From NCBI RefSeq assembly GCF_036568125.1, contig NZ_DATCTF010000006.1, positions 108,082-172,081 on the forward strand: a stretch of 64,000 nt of DNA. Reading direction: 5' to 3'. Shown here in pieces: positions 55,912-64,000 of this stretch (within the stretch, counting starts at the first letter, position 1; each line of letters starts with the position of its first letter). Origin of the DNA: Magnetovibrio sp. GTDB lineage: Bacteria > Pseudomonadota > Alphaproteobacteria > Rhodospirillales > Magnetovibrionaceae. A program made the position numbers and the translations under genes. The notes beneath the pieces were generated by a model that was not told the DNA's origin, searched no databases, and saw only the letters and a program-made list of their open reading frames with translations.

Positions 55912-57183
55912 ATGACCGCATATCGTTTTGGTTTTTCCATCCCCCGCCAACAGGCCCCTTATCGACGGGTCCTGCGCCAGTTGGTGTTGAGTTCGGTGAT
56001 GTTGGCCGCTTTGGCGATGCCCGATGCATCGGCCTTTGCCCAGGGTGCGGATATGCAGGTTCTGCTCGATCGCATGGAACGGCTGGAACGCGACATCCGC
56101 ACCTTGAACCGTCAAATCGCCCGTGGCCCCGTCGAGGCGGGTGCAGCGGGTGCAGCGGGGGCGGTTGGCGATGCGTCCGCACCACCGCCCGCAACCAGTT
56201 TCGGCGGGGGGAATGCATCGAACGTTGAATTCGTGCAAGGCGAAAACGCGTTGGCGCGCGTGACCGTGCGCCTGGGCGCGCTGGAACAGGAAGTGCGCCA
56301 GGCGACCGGGTTGAGCGAAGGCATGTCCCATCGGATCGACCAAATTTCGGCGCGCCTGGATACGCTGATGACGGATTTGGATTATCGCCTGTCGCGTCTG
56401 GAAGGATCCTCACCGGGGTCCTTTTCACCGCAGCCGAGCATTTCCACCGCGCCGTCCTCGGCAGCGGTCTCCAAGGTCGGTGAGATGGCCGCGCCCACAT
56501 CCGGTGCTTTCGCCAGCCCGTCCGCCCAAGAAGGCGGTAAACTGGGCGCAAACGGCACCTATGTCCCGCCTGCCGCTGGTGGCGGCAGTTTGGGCAGCGT
56601 TTCGAAGTCTACCCTGGACCAAGTCATGACATCGGAGAGTGTCGACGCGGCCCCGCAAACGGAACCCCAGACGGCACCGGCAGAGCCCCTGACGGCGATG
56701 GCAAGTCAAGCTCCGGCGCCATCCCCCGCACAAGAAACGCCCCCTCAAACCGCTCCGTCTGCAACGGTTCCGGCGGTAGCTTCCGTTCTGCCGGAAGGCA
56801 GCCCGCGCGAACGCTATCAGTACGCGTTCGGTTTGATGAGCCAAGCGCGCTACGTCGAAGCGGAAGCGGCGTTGAAGGCGTTCATCGCCGAACACGGCGA
56901 CGATCCGTTGGCGGCCAATGCACGATACTGGTTGGGGGAAAGCTATTACGTGCGCAAATCCTTCATGGATGCCGCACAGGCCTTTTTCGAAGCCTATAAA
57001 ACCACCCCCGACGGGGCCAAAGCCCCCGACAGCCTGTTGAAATTGGGCATGTCGATGGCCAGCCTGGAAAAAACCGAAGAGGCATGCGCGACGTTTGGCA
57101 AGCTGCGCAAGGAATTCATCGATTTGAAACCGGGCCTCGAAAAAACGCTCAATCGCGAAACCAAGCGTCTCAAGTGCCAATAA
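55912..57183 (+). CDS. cpoB: Tol-Pal system protein CpoB (YbgF)
   Basis: 423-residue periplasmic protein that coordinates Tol-Pal with cell-wall synthesis. A long signal peptide (basic residues then LVLSSVMLAALAMPDASAFA) precedes a coiled coil (MQVLLDRMERLERDIRTLNR), a low-complexity Pro/Ala region (about residues 170-290), and C-terminal TPR repeats (RYQYAFGLMSQARYVEAEAA, ARYWLGESYYVRKSFMDAAQ). The middle linker is longer than in E. coli. Confidence 0.93.
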   Translation: MTAYRFGFSIPRQQAPYRRVLRQLVLSSVMLAALAMPDASAFAQGADMQVLLDRMERLERDIRTLNRQIARGPVEAGAAGAAGAVGDASAPPPATSFGGGNASNVEFVQGENALARVTVRLGALEQEVRQATGLSEGMSHRIDQISARLDTLMTDLDYRLSRLEGSSPGSFSPQPSISTAPSSAAVSKVGEMAAPTSGAFASPSAQEGGKLGANGTYVPPAAGGGSLGSVSKSTLDQVMTSESVDAAPQTEPQTAPAEPLTAMASQAPAPSPAQETPPQTAPSATVPAVASVLPEGSPRERYQYAFGLMSQARYVEAEAALKAFIAEHGDDPLAANARYWLGESYYVRKSFMDAAQAFFEAYKTTPDGAKAPDSLLKLGMSMASLEKTEEACATFGKLRKEFIDLKPGLEKTLNRETKRLKCQ

Positions 57184-57203
57184 AGCACCAGTGAGGATCA
57201 GGA

Positions 57204-58358
57204 ATGCCAGACGGCGGCCCGTTGCGGGGCTCAGCGATTAGCTCAGATGAATTCGCCCGCCTGATGGCTGGGTGTTTCGACTTCGCTGTACAGCCGGAAG
57301 CACTCGCCGTGGCGGTATCTGGCGGTGCGGACAGCATGGCGCTGTGCCTGCTGGCCCATACGTGGGCGGCAGCGCGGGGCGTGCGGTTGACTGCCTTGAC
57401 GGTGGATCACGGCCTGCGCCTGGAATCCGCCGATGAAGCAGCCCAGGTGGGGCTCTGGCTGAATGCCCGTGGCATCGCGCATCACATCCTCACCTGGAAC
57501 CATGACACCGAGATTTCATCGCGGGTGCAAGAGCGCGCCCGCGACGCCCGTTACGCCTTGATGCGGCAATGGTGCCTCGATCATGGCGTCGACCGGCTTT
57601 TGCTCGCCCATCACCTCGAAGATCAGGCCGAAACGGTTTTGATGCGCTTGAAAAAGGGTTCCGGCCTGCTGGGTTTGGCGGGCATGGCGCAGGAACGCGA
57701 TTTAGATGGCGTGATGCTGATGCGGCCGTTGTTGGGCATCGCCAAAGCGCGTCTGCGCGCGAACCTGGAAGCGGTCGGTCAAGACTGGATCGAAGATCCA
57801 TCCAACCAAAACCGCAGGTTCGAGCGGGTGCGTACCCGTAATCTGTTGACCCATTTACAAGACGAGGGCGTCAGCGCCCAGGGCTTGGCCAACGCGGCCG
57901 CCGCGATCGCGCGGGTGCGTGATGTTGTGGACCGGGCGGCGATCGATCTGATCGCGACGGCCGTGCAGATGGAAAAAGGGTTGCTCATCGACGCTCACCG
58001 TTTTGGAACTGCGCCCGCACCCGTTCGGCACCATGCGCTGACCAAACTGCTGGCGCAGATTGGGGGCGGCGCTTATCCACCGGCTAGAACCAAGCTGGCG
58101 CGGTTGCTGGCATGGATGGCGGCGGCGGATAGCCAAGGCGACGGCGCACGCACCCTGGGCGGATGCACGGTGCGGTGCAAAGAGCGGGCGGGGCGGCGGT
58201 CTTTCCTGATTTGTGCCGAAAGTCCACGCACCAGCCACAAACACCGCAAAAACACAGGAATTAATTGCGAAACCGCCCTTGCCCCGAGGCCGCAAACGCC
58301 TTACATCCAGGGGAACTCACATCGCCGAACTGGGCGGGTTGGTGCAAAAGGGCTATGA
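57204..58358 (+). CDS. tilS: tRNA(Ile)-lysidine synthase
   Basis: Modifies C34 of tRNA-Ile(CAU) to lysidine. 384 residues; the PP-loop SGGADSMALCLLAH is near residue 40, with VDHGLRLES, LLAHHLEDQAETVLMRLKKG and WIEDPSNQNRRFERVRTRN. The catalytic domain is complete. The C-terminal end (from about residue 345, ICAESPRTSHKHRKN) does not look like the family's closing domain and is short, so a C-terminal shift or natural truncation is possible. Confidence 0.93.
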   Translation: MPDGGPLRGSAISSDEFARLMAGCFDFAVQPEALAVAVSGGADSMALCLLAHTWAAARGVRLTALTVDHGLRLESADEAAQVGLWLNARGIAHHILTWNHDTEISSRVQERARDARYALMRQWCLDHGVDRLLLAHHLEDQAETVLMRLKKGSGLLGLAGMAQERDLDGVMLMRPLLGIAKARLRANLEAVGQDWIEDPSNQNRRFERVRTRNLLTHLQDEGVSAQGLANAAAAIARVRDVVDRAAIDLIATAVQMEKGLLIDAHRFGTAPAPVRHHALTKLLAQIGGGAYPPARTKLARLLAWMAAADSQGDGARTLGGCTVRCKERAGRRSFLICAESPRTSHKHRKNTGINCETALAPRPQTPYIQGNSHRRTGRVGAKGL

Positions 58359-58401
58359 TCTTCACGTAAGATTGTGCCTTTGACAGTCTCAAACAGTTGT
58401 G

Positions 58402-58424
58402 AAGCCGCGAAAATGCGGCTTTTA
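58402..58424 (+). terminator. Terminator after tilS
   Basis: Stem aagccgc/gcggctt with loop gaaaat and a short T-run, 44 bp after the tilS stop. Moderate strength. Confidence 0.65.
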
Positions 58425-58516
58425 TAGAGACTGAAGCCATCTCACGCAGATCGGCAGGACACAGATTTCGCTCGGCGTTTGTGCGCCAGAGCTAGAGCAA
58501 AGGTAAGGAACCGACC

Positions 58517-60472
<1,956 letters not shown>

Positions 60473-60491
60473 GCACGCAGAGCTGAACGCA

Positions 60492-60520
60492 AAGCCCCGC
60501 CTTCGATAGAGGCGGGGCTT
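60492..60520. terminator. Hairpin between ftsH and folP
   Basis: 10-11-bp stem aagccccgcc/ggcggggctt 20 bp after ftsH. There is no T-run, so it may reduce rather than end transcription into folP. Confidence 0.5.
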
Positions 60521-60541
60521 CGTGATTTCGGGAGACCGCAA

Positions 60542-61369
60542 ATGATCAAGACATTCGCCGATTTCAAATTAGACCGCCCCCTGATCATGGGTATCGTCAA
60601 CGCCACGCCCGACAGCTTTTCTGACGGCGGCGAAGCGTTCGCGTTCGAAGACGCGGTGGCGCGCGGATTGAAGATGATGGACGATGGTGCGGACATCATC
60701 GACGTCGGCGGTGAAAGCACACGCCCAGGCGCGGCGCCTGTAAGCATCGAAGAAGAGGTGCGGCGCACCGTGCCGGTGATCGAACGTCTCAGCCAAGCAG
60801 GCGCGTGCGTGTCCATCGACACCCGCCACGCCTTGGTGATGGAAGCGGCCCTGGCAGCAGGGGCGGAAATCATCAACGACGTCACCGCGTTGAGCGGCGA
60901 TGCGCGCTCCATGGATGTCGCAGCGAACGCTACGGTGCCGGTTATTTTGATGCACATGCAGGGCGAGCCCGGCACCATGCAGGCCAATCCGGTTTACGAG
61001 GATGCGGCCAAGGAGGTGTTGGAATATCTCACCGGGCGCGTGCATGCATGCGAAGCGGCGGGCATCGACGCGTCGCGCCTGGCCATCGATCCAGGCATTG
61101 GGTTCGGCAAGACGGTGGCGCACAACCTGGAAATGCTCAAGCATCTCGATATCTATGCCAGCTTGGGCCTGCCGCTGATGTTGGGCGTGTCGCGCAAAAG
61201 CTTTATCGGCCAGGTCGTGAACGAGCCCGATGCGCAGCAGCGTCTCGCGGGTTCCATTGCTGCGGCGTTGTTCGGCGTTACCCGCGGGGTGAAGATTTTG
61301 CGCGTTCACGATGTGCGCGAAACCAAGCAAGCGCTCGATATCTGGGCGGCGATACAGAGTGCCGATTGA
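60542..61369 (+). CDS. folP: Dihydropteroate synthase
   Basis: Condenses p-aminobenzoate with dihydropterin pyrophosphate in folate synthesis; target of sulfonamides. 275 residues with GIVNATPDSFSDGGE, IIDVGGESTRPGAAPV, INDVTALSG and GVSRKSFIG. Located at its common place between ftsH and glmM. Confidence 0.96.
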   Translation: MIKTFADFKLDRPLIMGIVNATPDSFSDGGEAFAFEDAVARGLKMMDDGADIIDVGGESTRPGAAPVSIEEEVRRTVPVIERLSQAGACVSIDTRHALVMEAALAAGAEIINDVTALSGDARSMDVAANATVPVILMHMQGEPGTMQANPVYEDAAKEVLEYLTGRVHACEAAGIDASRLAIDPGIGFGKTVAHNLEMLKHLDIYASLGLPLMLGVSRKSFIGQVVNEPDAQQRLAGSIAAALFGVTRGVKILRVHDVRETKQALDIWAAIQSAD

Positions 61370-61490
61370 CGCGCTGCGGCCAACACATTTGGCGCTTGAA
61401 AAGAACGGTAATTAAAATTTACCCCACTTTAAGTGCGGATGATTTAAAAATAGCGTTACGATTTTTTGACTTTCAACGACAGATGGCTCC

Positions 61491-62837
61491 ATGACACGCA
61501 AGCTTTTCGGCACCGACGGTATTCGCGGCACCGCCAATGTACACCCAATGACGCCCATGACCGCCTTGATGGTCGGCCAGGCGGCGGCATTGCATTTCAA
61601 GCGCGGCGATCATCGCCATCGGGTGATCATCGGCAAGGACACGCGCCTGTCGGGTTATATGCTGGAAAATGCGCTGACGTCGGGATTCGTGTCGTGCGGC
61701 ATGGACGTGGTGCTGGCCGGTCCAGTACCGACACCTGCTGTGGCGATGCTGACGCGCTCGTTGCGCGCCGACTTCGGGGTGATGATTTCGGCCTCGCATA
61801 ATCCCTATCAAGACAACGGCATCAAATTTTTCGGTCCCGACGGATTTAAGCTGTCCGACACCATGGAAGCTGAAATCGAAGCGCGCATGGAAAGCAATAT
61901 TGCAAGCGAACTGGCCCACGCGTCCAAACTGGGGCGGGCCAAACGCTTGGACGACGTGATCGGGCGTTACACCGAATACGTCAAGCAGACCTTTCCCAAG
62001 GGTGTGAGCCTGGATGGCTTGAAAATCGTTATCGATTGCGCCAATGGCGCGGCTTACAAGGTCGCCCCGGAAGTTCTGTGGGAATTGGGTGCCGACGTGA
62101 TCAAGATCGGCGTCGAACCCAACGGCTATAACATCAACGACGGTTGCGGTTCGACCGCGACCGAAGCGATGCAAACGGCGGTCGTGACCCATGGCGCGGA
62201 CATCGGCATCGCGCTCGATGGCGACGCCGATCGGGTTTTGATTTCCGATGAAAAAGGCCAATTGGTCGATGGCGATCAGTTGATGGGCTTGATCGCCGCG
62301 CACTGGTGCCGGGAAGGCGGCCTGACCGGAGGTGCGGTGGTCGCCACGGTGATGTCGAATTTGGGCCTTGAGCACTTTCTCGAAAGCGAAGGATTGGGGC
62401 TGATTCGTACCCCGGTCGGCGACCGATACGTGGTCGAAGAAATGCGCCGTACGGGCTGCAACGTCGGCGGCGAGCAATCGGGGCACATCGTGCTTGGCGA
62501 TTACGCCACCACCGGTGACGGTTTGATGGCGGCGTTGCAGGTGTTGGCGGTTTTGATCGCGAACGGCAAACCGGCTTCCGAAGCCTGCCGTCTGTTCGAT
62601 CCGTTCCCCCAAGTGCTGAAAAACGTCCGCTTTCAGGGCGTGTCTCCGCTGGACCAGCCGCAGGTCGAACAAGCGATCTTGGATGCGGAAAAACGCCTTC
62701 AGGGTACCGGCCGTGTGCTGATCCGCAAATCGGGAACCGAACCGTTGATTCGGGTGATGGCGGAAGGGCAGGACGAAACCCTGGTTACCGAAGTCGTCGA
62801 CGAATTGGTCGGCCTCATCGGTTCGGCGGCGGCTTAA
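61491..62837 (+). CDS. glmM: Phosphoglucosamine mutase
   Basis: Converts glucosamine-6-phosphate to glucosamine-1-phosphate for cell-wall precursors. 448 residues with the phosphoserine loop [17 protein letters not shown] (Ser near 101), the metal site [11 protein letters not shown], and a sugar-binding [14 protein letters not shown]. Start ATG is 121 bp after folP; the gap is AT-rich and may carry a promoter. Confidence 0.97.
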   Translation: MTRKLFGTDGIRGTANVHPMTPMTALMVGQAAALHFKRGDHRHRVIIGKDTRLSGYMLENALTSGFVSCGMDVVLAGPVPTPAVAMLTRSLRADFGVMISASHNPYQDNGIKFFGPDGFKLSDTMEAEIEARMESNIASELAHASKLGRAKRLDDVIGRYTEYVKQTFPKGVSLDGLKIVIDCANGAAYKVAPEVLWELGADVIKIGVEPNGYNINDGCGSTATEAMQTAVVTHGADIGIALDGDADRVLISDEKGQLVDGDQLMGLIAAHWCREGGLTGGAVVATVMSNLGLEHFLESEGLGLIRTPVGDRYVVEEMRRTGCNVGGEQSGHIVLGDYATTGDGLMAALQVLAVLIANGKPASEACRLFDPFPQVLKNVRFQGVSPLDQPQVEQAILDAEKRLQGTGRVLIRKSGTEPLIRVMAEGQDETLVTEVVDELVGLIGSAAA

Positions 62838-62841
62838 GGCG

Positions 62842-63666
62842 ATGCAGGGGCGGGTGCTGATCATTGCCGGGTCGGACTCTGGCGGCGGCGCGGGCATTCA
62901 GGCCGACATCAAGACGGTAACCGCCCTAGGCGGTTACGCGATGACCGCGATCACCGCGTTGACGGCGCAAAATACCCAAGGCGTTCACGCGATTCACGAG
63001 ATTCCCGAAGATTTCATCGCCCGCCAGATAGAGGTGGTGCTCGACGACATCGGCGCGGATGCGATCAAAATCGGCATGCTGCACCGGGCCGGTGTGATTC
63101 ACGCCGTGGCCGACGCGCTGGAACGCGTCGATCCATCTGTTCCATTGGTTCTGGATCCGGTGATGGTGGCTAAGGGCGGGCATGCCCTGCTCGATCCCGA
63201 TGCCGTGCAGGCGTTGATCGAACGCCTGTTGCCGCGCGCCAGACTGATCACCCCCAACGTGCCCGAAGCCGAAGCGCTGACCGGTGTCAAGATCGATACC
63301 ATCGCTGATTTCGGTCCGGTGGGTGACAAGTTGCTGAAACTTGGTGCACACGCCGCGTTGATCAAGGGCGGGCATATGCCTGACGATGGCCAAAGCCGCG
63401 CCATGGTGACGGATGTTCTATGGCGCGAAGGTACCCGCGTCGAAGTGTTCGAAGGGGTACGTATCGACAGTCGTCACACCCACGGAACCGGCTGTACGCT
63501 GGCCTCGGCGATTGCCTGCGGGTTGGCGCAGGGGATGGATATGGTGGCGGCGATCCGTCGCGCGCATGCTTACGTGCATCAAGCGATACTCGACGCGCCC
63601 GGTTTCGGTTCCGGTCATGGTCCGCTGAACCACGGCCACACGGTTGCGCCGTTCTCGTCTTCCTGA
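62842..63666 (+). CDS. thiD: Hydroxymethylpyrimidine/phosphomethylpyrimidine kinase
   Basis: Phosphorylates HMP and HMP-P for thiamine synthesis. 274 residues in the ribokinase fold: LIIAGSDSGGGAGIQADIKT, DPVMVAKGGHALL, ITPNVPEAEALTGV and the catalytic THGTGCTLASAIACGL. It lies 4 bp after glmM and is probably cotranscribed. The partner gene thiE is at 40.7 kb. Confidence 0.95.
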   Translation: MQGRVLIIAGSDSGGGAGIQADIKTVTALGGYAMTAITALTAQNTQGVHAIHEIPEDFIARQIEVVLDDIGADAIKIGMLHRAGVIHAVADALERVDPSVPLVLDPVMVAKGGHALLDPDAVQALIERLLPRARLITPNVPEAEALTGVKIDTIADFGPVGDKLLKLGAHAALIKGGHMPDDGQSRAMVTDVLWREGTRVEVFEGVRIDSRHTHGTGCTLASAIACGLAQGMDMVAAIRRAHAYVHQAILDAPGFGSGHGPLNHGHTVAPFSSS

Positions 63667-63682
63667 AGATCAAAACGATCGA

Positions 63683-64000
63683 TCACATCACCATCGAACC
63701 GATCAGGTGATTGGCCTGGACCGGTTGGGCCGTCAGCACGGCGCGCACCTGAACCAGGGCGGCGTGCAGTTGTTCGCGGCTGGGGGCCGAGCCCAAGCAC
63801 AAGCGCAAGGAGCGCGGCACGTTGGGTTGGGTGGTGATGAACGATTCCGGCCCGGCCATGATCACGCCGCGCTGGCTCAACTCGCGGATGGTGTCGTCGG
63901 CGTAGTGATCGGGTGGTAGGTCCAACCAGATATGCAGGCTTTCGGGCTTCGATGCGAAGGTGAAATCTTGCAAGACCTCGGCGGCGATCTGGTTGCGGGC
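63683..64000 (-). CDS. C-terminal part of a MocR-type (GntR/aminotransferase) regulator, partial
   Basis: The last ~106 residues of a fold-type I PLP-dependent aminotransferase domain: LHIWLDLPPDHYADDTIREL, GVIMAGPESFITTQPNVPRS and LRLCLGSAPSREQLHAALVQ. The RLCLG segment and the loss of the N-terminal HTH outside the window fit the MocR/PdxR regulators, but a plain aminotransferase cannot be excluded. Convergent with thiD. Confidence 0.75.
   Translation of the reverse strand, partial: ARNQIAAEVLQDFTFASKPESLHIWLDLPPDHYADDTIRELSQRGVIMAGPESFITTQPNVPRSLRLCLGSAPSREQLHAALVQVRAVLTAQPVQANHLIGSMVM

Overview
The window is an ordinary, gene-dense stretch of alphaproteobacterial chromosome, most likely from a Rhodospirillales-type bacterium (Magnetospirillum/Magnetovibrio/Thalassospira-like; this placement is inference from gene content and order, not from a search). 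The reasons are a moderately high GC content, a split pntAA-pntAB-pntB transhydrogenase, COQ9 and TrcR (DUF1013) genes, a zapA-6S RNA-formyltetrahydrofolate cyclo-ligase block and the complete ruvCAB-ybgC-tolQRAB-pal-cpoB-tilS-ftsH-folP-glmM-thiD order. I see no prophage, insertion sequence, CRISPR array or intact tRNA/rRNA gene.

Layout. 1-5.6 kb: a long-chain acyl-CoA synthetase cut by the window edge, oligopeptidase PepF, an unknown 292-aa protein with a structured leader, and a DUF3108 envelope protein. 5.8-8.8 kb: the pnt operon. 8.9-13.4 kb: YjdM zinc-ribbon protein, rpsU diverging from def-COQ9, an unknown protein and a PilZ-GAF-HisKA protein with a ruined ATP site. 13.5-17 kb: a divergent LysR/EamA-exporter pair and purEK. 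17.2-22 kb: a GGDEF-like protein without its motif, an isomerase, two DUF465 micro-proteins, and a thioredoxin-TolC-adaptor cluster. 21.9-25.6 kb: two acyl-CoA synthetases, one of them prpE with an AT-rich internal patch. 25.8-29.7 kb: DUF3775, trcR, a quinone oxidoreductase, DUF1192, two candidate small RNAs, a thioesterase and an Hsp20 gene with a ROSE-like leader hairpin. 29.9-38 kb: a membrane nucleotidyl cyclase, rpmE, cyaY, a drug/proton antiporter and an OmpA/MotA-ExbB/MotB-like trio. 38-45.4 kb: suhB, efp, a diguanylate cyclase, thiE, gap, zapA operon, 6S RNA, folate cyclo-ligase, YmdB phosphoesterase. 45.4-47.7 kb: a chemoreceptor and a small exported protein. 48-63.7 kb: yebC, ruvCAB, the whole Tol-Pal system, tilS, ftsH, folP, glmM, thiD. 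The right edge carries the end of a MocR-type regulator.

Together the genes cover DNA repair (Ruv), envelope integrity (Tol-Pal, FtsH, the MotA/OmpA trio), cofactor and purine synthesis (purEK, thiE, thiD, folP), translation (rpsU, rpmE, def, efp, tilS) and signalling. No overtly new multi-gene system is evident. The best candidates for undescribed biology are the tandem small-RNA locus (28.49-28.74 kb), the Hsp20 leader thermometer, the signalling proteins with lost catalytic motifs, the envelope MotA/OmpA trio, and the foreign-looking patch in prpE.
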